NCBI GenBank assembly: GCA_009783465.1
Contig: WRDM01000004.1
Location: 35,231 to 99,230, forward strand
Reading direction: 5' to 3'
DNA length: 64,000 nucleotides
Source of the DNA: Phycisphaerae bacterium
Lineage (GTDB): Bacteria > Planctomycetota > Phycisphaerae > SM23-33
Below, piece after piece: positions 28,405 to 38,028 of the stretch. The notes below the pieces were generated by a model. It had not been told where the DNA came from. It made no database searches and saw nothing but the letters and a program-made list of their open reading frames with translations. Numbering within the stretch: position 1 is the stretch's first letter; each line of letters starts with the position of its first letter. The position numbers and the translations under genes are program-made.

Positions 28405-29733
28405 TTACGCGCGGCGGCGACGCAGCAGCGCCAGGCCGCCCAGGGCCAGCAGGCTCATCGTCGCCGGCTCGGGAATGGCGGCTCCGAACAACTGGAACTC
28501 ATGAATCTCCCTGCCGCCGCCGCCATTAAAGCCCCAGACGCCCCACGATCCTTTTTCCTCATTCCACGTTGCTGCCGGGTCGGTCTCGCTTCGTTCCCAC
28601 CACGTCAACTCGGAGTCGTCCCAAGCCATGCGGAACATGTCGCCCGTGGCGGTCAGATCGAAGACAAGATATCCGGAGCTCCACACGTCGGTCGGGCCGA
28701 ACACGGTCGTCCAGGTCAGCCCGCCATCGTCGGAGACCTCAAACGTCAACCCCATGATCTTGGCGTTCTCGTTGTTCTCGTACTTCGACAGGGCCGCGCC
28801 GGTGAAGGTGTACGCCTGCGAGAACGTCCACTCCACCGTGCCAGCACCGCCCAGGCCAACACCTGCCGTCGTGCCATCATACAGGTTGGACGGATCGAAG
28901 GAGTCGCCGTTTACGATCCGCTGCCATTCGCGGATATCGTTATCGTTATCGTCCTGGCCAACCGTCACCCAATCGTACCTGTCCCGGATGGCGGTGACGC
29001 TCATCTTGCCCTTCTCTTCATAGAAAACACTGGTCGTCCCGTCGATGGCCAGGCTTTGCCCCTCGGCCAGGTACGCCCCGAAACCGGGCAGGTCGATCAG
29101 ACCATTGACCGACTGGCCGGAGGGTTTGAAGGTCAGGCTCGTCACGGAGGCATTGATCGAGTAGGAGTACGTGCCTGGATCGAGCCTCCAGTCAAACCCC
29201 CAATCGTCACCTACACCCGCTTGATCCAGATGCGTCTGATAGTCCTCGCCGTAGCGGCCTTGGTAGAGGATATTGTTATGATTGTTCCTGTCGATAATCA
29301 CCCAGTATGCATGGGCATCGCGAGTATCCGAGGCGAGGACGTTGCCGTCCTGATCGCAGATGTCCCACGAGGACGGCGTGTGGTTGTAGTCGCGCCACGT
29401 CACCGACAACGCGCCCAGCGTCATGGGCGTGCTGCCAAGAACAACCGTGGCTTCGATGCCGTGAGCGATCGTGCCGACCAGCTCTTCCCCGTCCCATATT
29501 TCCTCGTTCCAGCCAACCACGCCGCCATACAGCCCCGCGGCCGCGCCTTTGTACATCTGCGCAGTCGACAGGAGCCGCCCCTGGGGAGAATCCTGCACGT
29601 AATAATACGTCCCGTTGGCATTCCAACGCTCCAACAGGTTGACCTTCGTGGGGTCGGTAAATGTGGTGCCCGCCATCGCGGAACTCGTCATCAGCACAGC
29701 CACAGCCAACAGTAATGTCAGTGAAAAACGCAT
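28405..29733 (-). CDS. PEP-CTERM sorting-domain protein
   Basis: Signal peptide; C-terminus IPEPATMSLLALGGLALLRRRRA. Confidence 0.88.
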   Translation of the reverse strand: MRFSLTLLLAVAVLMTSSAMAGTTFTDPTKVNLLERWNANGTYYYVQDSPQGRLLSTAQMYKGAAAGLYGGVVGWNEEIWDGEELVGTIAHGIEATVVLGSTPMTLGALSVTWRDYNHTPSSWDICDQDGNVLASDTRDAHAYWVIIDRNNHNNILYQGRYGEDYQTHLDQAGVGDDWGFDWRLDPGTYSYSINASVTSLTFKPSGQSVNGLIDLPGFGAYLAEGQSLAIDGTTSVFYEEKGKMSVTAIRDRYDWVTVGQDDNDNDIREWQRIVNGDSFDPSNLYDGTTAGVGLGGAGTVEWTFSQAYTFTGAALSKYENNENAKIMGLTFEVSDDGGLTWTTVFGPTDVWSSGYLVFDLTATGDMFRMAWDDSELTWWERSETDPAATWNEEKGSWGVWGFNGGGGREIHEFQLFGAAIPEPATMSLLALGGLALLRRRRA

Positions 29734-29796
29734 GCCTGATCTCCTTAAATCAGATGGGTTGAAACAAATGACTCAAACCAAAAAATTGCCATGTTC

Positions 29797-30882
29797 TTAC
29801 GCGCGGCGACGACGCAGCAGCGTCAGGCCGCCCAACGCCAGCAGACTCATCGTCATCGGCTCGGGGATGGCCTTGCCGAAAAGCTGGAAGGACGTGATCT
29901 CGGACAGACCGATGATGCTGTCTTCCCATGTCAGACGCACCCACGACCCCGTGGCGGCCTCGGCGAACGACTTGTACTGGTTATTGAAACCCCAGTCAAA
30001 GGGAATTTCATCGCCTTCGTCGTCGACGCCAAGCGCGATCAGCGGCGTCCACGTCGCTCCCTCGTCGTCGGAGACCCACACCTGGGCGCCGAACAAGGCC
30101 CGCCCGGAATTGAACGCGTGGGTCAGCGAGCCGCCGTAGAACGTATAGGCCTGCGAGAAGTGCCACTCCGCGAAACCGCCGCCGCCTGGCGGATTGGCGT
30201 AATTCGCCCCGTTGCAGTCGGCCCATCTCCACGCGTTCGCGTAGCTGTCATCCGTCATGGTCAGCAGGCCGTTTTCTTCGTGGAAAATGTTGTACGTGCC
30301 GTCGATGGCCAATTGCTGGCCCTGGGCCAGGTAGACGCCGATGCCGTCCAGTTCAAAGAAGCCGTTCGATATCCCCGTCGGGAACTCGGTATAGTCGAAC
30401 GTAACGGTCATGGTGGTAATGGTGCGTTCCGATATGGCGTATCGGACCGCGCCCTCTCGGATCTCGCCCGGTACGGCGTCAGGGCAGGCGATGGGAGCGA
30501 CGGTCACGGGAGCGCCGCTGTCGAACGAGAACGTCACGCAATTCGCGTCCGCCGACGGCATGTGGGCGGGCCGGTAAAAACTGAGCGAAACCGCGTCAAT
30601 CGTGACCGGCGCCGCGAACGTATAGGTGGCCGTGATCAAGGAACCCTCGCCAACCGTCACCCGCCAGCCGGTGCCGTCGCTGGGGTACATCATGGCCTTT
30701 TGCAGGTCCTCGGGGCCGATGCGGCCGCCATTGTGACTGCCAATCGCGTCGATCATCCACGAACCGTCCGTCGTGGACCATCGCTGAAGCAGATTCACCT
30801 GTGTAGGATCGCTAAACGTGGTCCCCGCCAACGCGGAGGCCGTTATACAAACCGCGACAAAACAAATCACCGCAACGCGCAT
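29797..30882 (-). CDS. PEP-CTERM sorting-domain protein
   Basis: Signal peptide; C-terminus IPEPMTMSLLALGGLTLLRRRRA; shares 'GTTFSDPTQVNLLQRW' with its neighbour. Confidence 0.88.
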   Translation of the reverse strand: MRVAVICFVAVCITASALAGTTFSDPTQVNLLQRWSTTDGSWMIDAIGSHNGGRIGPEDLQKAMMYPSDGTGWRVTVGEGSLITATYTFAAPVTIDAVSLSFYRPAHMPSADANCVTFSFDSGAPVTVAPIACPDAVPGEIREGAVRYAISERTITTMTVTFDYTEFPTGISNGFFELDGIGVYLAQGQQLAIDGTYNIFHEENGLLTMTDDSYANAWRWADCNGANYANPPGGGGFAEWHFSQAYTFYGGSLTHAFNSGRALFGAQVWVSDDEGATWTPLIALGVDDEGDEIPFDWGFNNQYKSFAEAATGSWVRLTWEDSIIGLSEITSFQLFGKAIPEPMTMSLLALGGLTLLRRRRA

Positions 30883-31041
30883 CGGAACTCTCCTTCCAAG
30901 AGAAACATCTATGACAGGACGAAACCGTCTCCATCTCCAAGAGCGAGCCCTTGTATCGTACCGCGGATCCTGCCGCTGTCAAGGCCCGGCGTCGCGACAA
31001 AAAAAATTTGACGCGGGTTCCCGTTTTCCGCGCCTTACGCC

Positions 31042-31069
31042 TTGACATGCTCCTCTAACAAGGTATAGT
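31042..31069 (+). promoter_or_regulatory. Promoter of tRNA-Asp
   Basis: TTGACA, 16-bp spacer, TATAGT. Confidence 0.75.
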
Positions 31070-31124
31070 GTTTGACCTGTCGCAGCGCTGGAGTGGTCGG
31101 CGCTCCGATGGCCAGTGAAAATCT

Positions 31125-31198
<74 letters not shown>

Positions 31199-31202
31199 GT
31201 CA

Positions 31203-31238
31203 AAAAACCCCTGCAAAACGCAGGGGTTTTTATTTTTT
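31203..31238 (+). terminator. Intrinsic terminator after tRNA-Asp
   Basis: aaaaacccctgc-aaaac-gcaggggttttt followed by T-rich tract. Confidence 0.85.
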
Positions 31239-31293
31239 CATGGACATGCCTTCTTCCTTGGTTATAACAAATATATAACCAGGGAGAACACCG

Positions 31294-31731
31294 ATGGCCG
31301 ATCCATTGAAGAGACTTGCCGACCAGCGTGCGAAAGACTCGCGTGCGGTGGACGATCCGCTACAGGAACTTGCCGAAGACCGGGCGTCGTATCTGAAGGA
31401 AGTCAAAGCCGAGGCCCGGCGGGAGGCCGCCAGCCAGGAGGCGACCTGGCCCGCGCCGTCGCGACGATCTGCCAAGGCGAAACACCACGGCACGGGAAGC
31501 CTCCAGCCCTGTTTCGCCGAGTCGATGTGCACCGTGCTGATCGTCATCGTAATCGTCGCGGGCATCATCGGATGTGTCCTTGCCGCCTCCCTCTCATTGA
31601 TCGCACGGGATAGCACAGGACTGATCCTTGTCATACTGGGAATCGCCGTAACAGTCCTTCTCGAAGTGTTTTTTCTTGTCGCCTTGCAGTCGATCCTGCG
31701 CTATCTGCGAATCATCGCATCCAAACCGTAG
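31294..31731 (+). CDS. Hypothetical two-TM membrane protein
   Basis: Charged N-terminus, two C-terminal TM helices. Confidence 0.6.
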   Translation: MADPLKRLADQRAKDSRAVDDPLQELAEDRASYLKEVKAEARREAASQEATWPAPSRRSAKAKHHGTGSLQPCFAESMCTVLIVIVIVAGIIGCVLAASLSLIARDSTGLILVILGIAVTVLLEVFFLVALQSILRYLRIIASKP

Positions 31732-31785
31732 CACGGGTGTTCTTGCCGGGCCTTCCTGTTCAGGCGCCACTGGCCGTGAGGTTGT

Positions 31786-32568
31786 TTACACGCCAAACAC
31801 GCGTCGGGCGGTTTCTGTGGTTTGTCGTGCAAACTCTTCGGCGGGCACGTTGCGGAGGGCGGCCAGGAATTGGCCCACGTGGGCGACGTGGGCGGGTTCG
31901 TTGGTTTTTTGTTTTCGGACGGGTTCGGGGCTGAGATACGGGGCGTCAGTCTCGATCAGCAGTCGGCCTGTCGGCACAAGGCGGGCGGTTTCGTGCAACG
32001 CGGTACTTTTGGCGAAGGTGACGATGCCGCTGAAGCTGATCGTCGCGCCAAAATCGAGGGCGTCGGCAGTGTGTTCGGGCGGTTCGGTGAAGGAGTGAAA
32101 AATCACTCGCGTGCCATCGACGCGGCTGTCGCGGAGAATCGCCATCGTGTCGGCCCAGGCTTCGCGAGTGTGAACGACAACAGGTTTTCCCAGCCGAACG
32201 GCCAGGTCGAGCTGCGCGGCGAACGCCTGCTGTTGTGCCGGTCGCGGGGAGAAATCGTAGTGATAATCCAGCCCGATCTCACCGACGGCAATGTTTTTCG
32301 CGTCGCCAGCCAGCTCGCGCAGGCGGCGGTCCAGATCGGGCGGAGCGGACGCGGCGTCGTGCGGATGCACGCCCGCCGTCGCGTACACGTCGCCATGCCG
32401 ATGCGCCAACCCCAGCGCCGCCCGCGACTCATCCAGGTCGCCAGCCGCACAAACAAACGCCCCCACCCCCGCCGCCCGCGCCCGAACGAGCACGGCGGCC
32501 ACCTCCAGCAACAATCGCCCATGCGCCAAATGACAATGCGTGTCGATCCACATGAGGGTATGATACAA
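31786..32568 (-). CDS. TatD-family hydrolase
   Basis: IDTHCHLAH, AVGEIGLDYHYDFSP, VVVHTREAW, LLIETDAPYLSPEP. Confidence 0.93.
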   Translation of the reverse strand: MYHTLMWIDTHCHLAHGRLLLEVAAVLVRARAAGVGAFVCAAGDLDESRAALGLAHRHGDVYATAGVHPHDAASAPPDLDRRLRELAGDAKNIAVGEIGLDYHYDFSPRPAQQQAFAAQLDLAVRLGKPVVVHTREAWADTMAILRDSRVDGTRVIFHSFTEPPEHTADALDFGATISFSGIVTFAKSTALHETARLVPTGRLLIETDAPYLSPEPVRKQKTNEPAHVAHVGQFLAALRNVPAEEFARQTTETARRVFGV

Positions 32569-32664
32569 ATTTTATTGAGCATGAGGGCAACAAATCGCCG
32601 GCGGCTGCGTTTTGTATGGTAGGAATGTTTCTGGGAACTTTTTTTTAGTGGAGAGGAGTGCGAC

Positions 32665-32895
32665 ATGAAGAAGGTATTGGCCATTGTGTTGACGGCGGTT
32701 CTGGCGTTCGGGACCACCGCGGTCGTGTATGCCGGCGCCGGCTCCGCGGACGGCTCTGCCAAATCGGGCAAGAAGTTCGAGAAGAAGGGCGACGGTAAAA
32801 AGGACAAGGAAGGCAAGGGCAAGAAGGGCAAGGCGAAAGGTGACAAGAAAAAAGGCTGCTGCAAGGACGCCGCCCAAGCCGAGGCCACGGAGTAA
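32665..32895 (+). CDS. Small secreted lysine-rich low-complexity protein
   Basis: Signal peptide MKKVLAIVLTAVLAFGTTAVVYA then KKGDGKKDKEGKGKKGKAKGDKKKGCCKDA; good RBS (gagaggag). Confidence 0.65.
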   Translation: MKKVLAIVLTAVLAFGTTAVVYAGAGSADGSAKSGKKFEKKGDGKKDKEGKGKKGKAKGDKKKGCCKDAAQAEATE

Positions 32896-32925
32896 ACGCT
32901 CCGCGTTTCACCCATGCATCGTGAA

Positions 32926-32967
32926 GGCCCTGCCCTGCTGCGTTCTATCGCGCAACAGGGCAGGGTC
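32926..32967 (+). repeat. Short type A-related hairpin downstream of the Lys-rich gene
   Basis: ggccctgccctgctgcg / cgcgcaacagggcagggtc. Confidence 0.7.
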
Positions 32968-33016
32968 GTGTTTGTAATTGGCTGTGGGTGCACGTCATGT
33001 TTGTAGGTAGCCCCGT

Positions 33017-33119
33017 CTGGCCGCAGGCCCTGCCATGCTGCGTTGTAGATCGTTGTGACAGCGAAGCGTTCAGTCGTCCACACCGTCTTACAACGCAACA
33101 TGGCAGGGCCTGCGGCCAG
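33017..33119. repeat. Type A palindrome (A7)
   Basis: ctggccgcaggccctgccatgctgcgttgta / tacaacgcaacatggcagggcctgcggccag, 30/31 complementary. Confidence 0.95.
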
Positions 33120-33214
33120 TGGCGCCTGAACATGAATCCCGTGCGAAGAAGAGTGCGTCCATGCGTTCGCCCTGGGCTATTGGCTTGTCGCCCGGGTTGG
33201 CTGGTCATATAATC

Positions 33215-33751
33215 ATGGCCATGAGCAGGATGGCTTTCATGATGATCGGCGTGGCGGTGCTGACCCTGGCGGGGATTCTCGGCGGGTGCGGGCCTACGCC
33301 CAATGTGATCGACCCGTATATCCAGGGGCCTAAGGCGGCGCAGGGCAAGGTTCCCCGGCCTGTGGATCTGCTGCTGCCCCAGAAGATTCGCATTCATCCC
33401 TTCACGGCCTTGCGGACGCTGGAAGACCGCAACGTGATGGGCATCGAGGCCCGCATCGAGGCCCTCGACGCGTTCGGCGACCCGACGAAGGCCTTCGGCG
33501 ACGTCCGCTTCGAACTCTACGCCTATCGCGCCAACAGCCTCGAATCCAAGGGCGACCTGCTGAACGTCTGGTCGGTAAGCATCGCCGACGCCAACAACAA
33601 CCTGCTGCACTGGGATCGCGTCACGCGAGCGTACCTGTTCAAACTGGAACTGACGCAGCAGGCCGAGCCCGCCGACCGCTACGTGCTGGTGGCGATTTTC
33701 GACAGCCCGTACACGCAACGGCTGTTCGCCGAACACGTGATGATGCGATAG
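33215..33751 (+). CDS. Hypothetical lipoprotein
   Basis: Lipobox LAGILGGCGP. Confidence 0.6.
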   Translation: MAMSRMAFMMIGVAVLTLAGILGGCGPTPNVIDPYIQGPKAAQGKVPRPVDLLLPQKIRIHPFTALRTLEDRNVMGIEARIEALDAFGDPTKAFGDVRFELYAYRANSLESKGDLLNVWSVSIADANNNLLHWDRVTRAYLFKLELTQQAEPADRYVLVAIFDSPYTQRLFAEHVMMR

Positions 33752-33790
33752 CAACGGTGGCTCGTTAACGAATGACGAGAGGGAGTACCT

Positions 33791-34072
33791 ATGAAGATCA
33801 CAACGTTGTGCCTTGCCGCCGCCGTGTTGGCGGCGATGTTCCTGGGCGGCTGTGCGAAATTCACGCGGCAGAATTACGAGATGGTCCAGATCGGCGACGA
33901 CCGCGGCCATGTCGAGCACGTCCTCGGTAAGCCGGAATACCGCCACAGCTCGGTGTGGACCTACGTGCATCGCAGCCCGTATTACCAAGCCAAAATCCAC
34001 TTCGAAGACAACCAGGTCTCCCGCAAGGAGTGGTTCGACGCGAAAACCACATGGAATCCACCGGCGGAGTGA
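33791..34072 (+). CDS. Small lipoprotein, BamE/SmpA-like
   Basis: Lipobox FLGGCAK; 'YEMVQIGDDRGHVEHVLGKPEYR...WTYVH'. Confidence 0.6.
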   Translation: MKITTLCLAAAVLAAMFLGGCAKFTRQNYEMVQIGDDRGHVEHVLGKPEYRHSSVWTYVHRSPYYQAKIHFEDNQVSRKEWFDAKTTWNPPAE

Positions 34073-34082
34073 GAAGCAAAGA

Positions 34083-34183
34083 GGCTGTTAGACTATTAGG
34101 CTGTTAGGCGCGGGCTTATGAAACGTTTGGCCTAATGATGCATAAGCCTCTCCCTAACAGCCTAACAGCCTAACAGCCTGAAG
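34083..34183. repeat. Type I palindrome
   Basis: aggctgttagactattaggctgttagg / cctaacagcctaacagcctaacagcct. Confidence 0.9.
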
Positions 34184-34194
34184 ATGAGGTTCCC

Positions 34195-35256
34195 GTGACG
34201 TACCAGCCCAACAGCATTGTCGTTGGCGATTGCATCCAGGTGCTCCGGCAGGCCGCCGCCGAGGGACTGCGGGCGGACCTGGTATTCGCCGATCCGCCGT
34301 TTAACATCGGATACGTCTACGACGTCTACGAGGACGCCAAAGCCTACGACGAGTACTACGCGTGGACGCGCGACTGGATGGCCGCCTGCGCGGGCGTGCT
34401 CAAGCCGAACGGATCGTTCTGGATCGCCATCGGCGACGAATACGCCGCCGAGATCCGCATCCTCGGCCGACAGCTAGGCCTGACGCTGCGGAACTGGGTG
34501 ATCTGGCACTACACGTTCGGCCAGGCGACCAAACGAAAATTCGCCCGCTGCCACGCGCACCTGTTCTATTTCACCAAACACCCGAAGGAATTCACGTTCA
34601 ATGACATGGCCGTCCGCGTGCCGTCGGCACGCCAGATGAACTACGCCGACGCCCGCGCCAACCCCAACGGCAAAGTGCCCGACGACGTGTGGTCCATCAG
34701 CCGCGTCTGCGGCACATTCACCGAACGCGTCGAGTGGCACCCCTGCCAGATGCCCGAAAAAATCCTCGATCGCATCCTCCGCGCCAGCAGCAATGAAGGC
34801 GACCTCGTGATGGATCCATTTAATGGCTCGGGCACGACGGCCGCCGCGGCCGCCCGGCTGGGACGGCAGTACTTCACCGTCGACATCTCCGATACATACG
34901 TCGCCGAAAGCCACAAACGAATCGCCGACACGCTCGCGGGAAAAAGACCGTTGGTGGAACTCAGCGAAAATCCCCACAAAAAACGAAAAGTGAATACGCT
35001 CGAAGACAAACTCCGCCGCCAGGCGGAAGACGCCCGCGAAAAAGCACTCGCCCGAGCGGCCAAACGCGCCAAACCGCTGCAAATCCGCCGCAGCGTCCTC
35101 GACATACCCCCCACCGCCGCGACGACAACGGACGTCGCCACCAAACGCGTCGGCCGACCGCGAAAAAAACGACCGACGAATGACCCAACCGAATCCACGA
35201 CAACCGTCAAACCGCCGAAGACAGATGGACTAACACCGCATTCACTGTTCGATTGA
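34195..35256 (+). CDS. Orphan DNA methyltransferase (beta-class DPPF...FNGSGTT order), with C-terminal basic extension
   Basis: LVFADPPFNIGY, VMDPFNGSGTTAAAAARLGR; GTG start. Confidence 0.88.
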   Translation: MTYQPNSIVVGDCIQVLRQAAAEGLRADLVFADPPFNIGYVYDVYEDAKAYDEYYAWTRDWMAACAGVLKPNGSFWIAIGDEYAAEIRILGRQLGLTLRNWVIWHYTFGQATKRKFARCHAHLFYFTKHPKEFTFNDMAVRVPSARQMNYADARANPNGKVPDDVWSISRVCGTFTERVEWHPCQMPEKILDRILRASSNEGDLVMDPFNGSGTTAAAAARLGRQYFTVDISDTYVAESHKRIADTLAGKRPLVELSENPHKKRKVNTLEDKLRRQAEDAREKALARAAKRAKPLQIRRSVLDIPPTAATTTDVATKRVGRPRKKRPTNDPTESTTTVKPPKTDGLTPHSLFD

Positions 35257-35343
35257 CGGGGTCTTTCAATTCTCGCTCGAAACGAAGATTTCCATACCCG
35301 GGCGACTACCAGGGCCATCGCATCTAAAAAGGCCCATTTTTAG

Positions 35344-35435
35344 GCTGTAGGCTGTGGGCTGTAGGTTGATTTTCCTTTGCGAAACATCGGTCGCAGAGGC
35401 ATGTCTCCTACAGCCTACAGCCTTTTCGCGAAAAA
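35344..35435. repeat. Type J palindrome
   Basis: aggctgtaggctgtgggctgtagg / cctacagcctacagcct. Confidence 0.8.
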
Positions 35436-35469
35436 ACGCGGAAATTTCGATGCGATGGCCCTGGGGCAC

Positions 35470-36222
35470 CTACGCCTTCTGCGCTTCCTGGTCGAAGATG
35501 CGGGGCTTGCGCATCGGGAGGATGGCGCGGCGGCGTTTGCGGCGGCGGCCGGGTTGCGGAATGTCAGGCCTCGGGATACGCGTCGGGTGGTCGGCGACGA
35601 CCTGTAAGGCGTCGCTGACGGTCGGAGCGAACAGGTCGGCCTTGATTTCGTCCGCCAGGCCGTCGGCGCGGTTGAACACGCCGCCTGTCACCAGCACCTG
35701 CATGTCCGCGCAGACGCCGATCTCGCGAATCATCTCGATCAGCCGCTTGGTGTTCGGCACGCCGACCGGCTGTGTGCCGTAAACGCACAATACGTCAGGC
35801 CGAAGCTTGCCGACCAGCGTGAGCACTTCATCGTTCGGCACGCCGCTGCCGAGGAACCACACGCTCCAGCCCTGGGCTTCGAACAGGTCGGCGGTGATCT
35901 GGGCGCCAAGCTCTTCCGTCTCGCCGTCGCCGCAGGTGACGATCATCCGCTGCCCGGTCTTGGGCTCGCGGGCAAGATAACCCTGAAGCTGGTCGGCGAC
36001 CATGCGGTTGATCCGGGTGGCCATGTGCTCGACCGCCCGACTGATGTGGTTCTCACGATACAGCTTCTCGATCTGCTCCATCGCCGGCCAAATCACGTTT
36101 TTGAGCAGCTTGCACGCGGGATTGCCCCGGTCCTGGGCCGCCAACAGCATCTGGCGGGCCTCGAAACGCTTCCCGGCAAACAAATGCTCCATGTACTGTG
36201 TGAAGAGGTCGGCAATCGTCAT
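35470..36222 (-). CDS. Cobalamin-binding (B12-binding) domain protein
   Basis: N-terminal helical cap and 'TCGDGETEELGAQITADLFEAQGWSVWFLGSGVPNDEVLTLVGKLRPDVLCV'; RBS aagggagaa before ATG. Confidence 0.75.
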   Translation of the reverse strand: MTIADLFTQYMEHLFAGKRFEARQMLLAAQDRGNPACKLLKNVIWPAMEQIEKLYRENHISRAVEHMATRINRMVADQLQGYLAREPKTGQRMIVTCGDGETEELGAQITADLFEAQGWSVWFLGSGVPNDEVLTLVGKLRPDVLCVYGTQPVGVPNTKRLIEMIREIGVCADMQVLVTGGVFNRADGLADEIKADLFAPTVSDALQVVADHPTRIPRPDIPQPGRRRKRRRAILPMRKPRIFDQEAQKA

Positions 36223-36750
36223 ATCCTGTTCTCCCTTGGCCTTGGTTTTCATCACGTCGAGTACCTTTTCCTTTTCCTGCATGTCAGCTTTTTACCATTT
36301 TGCTAATTTAAACAGCTTTGGCAACACTGATAAATTCGGCAACGTCGGTGAAAAAACTTAAACAAAACAGGCAAGATAGATAATTTACACAGAGTAAAAG
36401 TATTACGGGGACGTGCATCCTACATGGGGCGTTCCGACGGGATGAAATGCATAATCATTTATAAAACACTGAGTTACACACAGAACGGCCCGATAGTTCC
36501 ACGATTACGCGAATGATTTCGAAAAATTCGCGAAATTCGCGGCCAAGATGTTCGACAGGCCGACGTCCCGCTCGGCACGATAAGGAGCAATTTCACCGCC
36601 GAGCGACGAAAACCGCTGGACACATCGCCGAAATCGACGTACAATGCACGCGCATTTCGATGGAGAGGTTCTATGACGTGGTTGTGTTGAGGGTACGTGT
36701 TTCGTTATGGTATGTTGTGTAATCGCGCATCAGGAAGCAAAGGAGACGAC

Positions 36751-37881
36751 ATGCGAAGTTTTTTGGTTATCACAGGATTATCGCTGGCGATGATCGCCGG
36801 CCAGGCACAGGCGGGCGTGGTGTATGCGAATAGTTCGGCGATCGACCTGATCCGCCTTCACGGCAACGACATCACCTCCTCCCAGGACCTCGCCGGGACG
36901 AACGTGGTGACTCGGCGTGCGGCGCATCCGTCGTACAACGCGGACACCCGCATCGGCTTTGCCAGCGGAGTGACAACCGAGGGCGTCTTCACAGGCACAT
37001 CGGCGTGGTGGGCGGTCGAATTCGCCGGCGGCGAATCGTACTGGGTGCAGGATTATTTCTTTTACACCCACACCATTCACACGAGCATTACCTATCGGGT
37101 GGAGACGTACGACACCGTTCTTGACGCCTGGGTGCCTCAAACCATCGGCCTTGCCGGTGCCGACGCCGACGGCTGGATCACGACGAATAACAATCCGCCG
37201 GTCCTTTCCGGCTCGTTCATCAACGCCGTGAACACCACCGCGGTGCGTCTCAATGTCGGTTCCGCCACCGGGTGGAACACCTTTATCATCGCCGCCGCGC
37301 GAGTCACGGGGCCAAACGACAACGTCGCGGTGAACCCCGCCATTTCGCTGGCCCAACCCGCCTGGAACGGTAACGCGCTGCCTACGTATACCGACAAAAA
37401 CAATGTCAACCCCGTCACGGCGGCTTACCTTACGGACAATTACACGCCCGAGCGCATGGCCGCCGGCCAAAGCTGGGGCATTCAGGTGTATCCCGACAAA
37501 GACAACGGCATCGCCGCCCAACTCACCGTGCCCCTGGCCGATCTCTACGCCGTCAACGCCGTCGCGCTGACCACCAGCGTTACGGATGCACGCAGGCCTG
37601 AGCATGTCGAAATCTGGTACTCGCCCGATGCCGCCGGCAACGTCTGGCTCCTGGCCACGACCGCAACGTTCGCCAGCAACACCACCGACCCCTACTACTA
37701 CATCGACCTGGGCAAGACCGTCGAGGCCCAGCGCATCCGATTCGACCTCCTCGACTCGCACAACAACAACAGTATCCTCATCGCCCAGCTCTACGTCTAC
37801 GGCAACGCGGTGCCCGAACCGGCGACGATGAGTCTGCTGGCGCTTGGCGGCCTGGCGCTGCTGCGCCGGCGGAAAGCGTAG
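36751..37881 (+). CDS. PEP-CTERM sorting-domain protein
   Basis: Signal peptide MRSFLVITGLSLAMIAGQAQAG; C-terminus VPEPATMSLLALGGLALLRRRKA; RBS aaaggag. Confidence 0.88.
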   Translation: MRSFLVITGLSLAMIAGQAQAGVVYANSSAIDLIRLHGNDITSSQDLAGTNVVTRRAAHPSYNADTRIGFASGVTTEGVFTGTSAWWAVEFAGGESYWVQDYFFYTHTIHTSITYRVETYDTVLDAWVPQTIGLAGADADGWITTNNNPPVLSGSFINAVNTTAVRLNVGSATGWNTFIIAAARVTGPNDNVAVNPAISLAQPAWNGNALPTYTDKNNVNPVTAAYLTDNYTPERMAAGQSWGIQVYPDKDNGIAAQLTVPLADLYAVNAVALTTSVTDARRPEHVEIWYSPDAAGNVWLLATTATFASNTTDPYYYIDLGKTVEAQRIRFDLLDSHNNNSILIAQLYVYGNAVPEPATMSLLALGGLALLRRRKA

Positions 37882-37904
37882 GAGTTACTGACCGGCAAAA
37901 ATCT

Positions 37905-37997
37905 GGCTTGCCTCTTTGCGTTGTCGGACGTTGTGAATAGCGAAGCGTTCGGGTATCACAACGTCTTACAGCGCAAAGAGGCAAGCCGTATTTTTTT
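37905..37997. repeat. Type A palindrome (A8), terminator-like
   Basis: ggcttgcctctttgcgttgt / acagcgcaaagaggcaagcc with core gacgttgtga...tcacaacgtc, followed by gtattttttt. Confidence 0.9.
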
Positions 37998-38028
37998 GTC
38001 AATCTGTTCATCCGAAGTCTGAGGTGTT

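Noticed and set aside
28387-29715. 442-aa plus-strand ORF opposite a PEP-CTERM gene
   Set aside because: The minus strand has a signal peptide and PEP-CTERM tail; the plus strand is a shadow.
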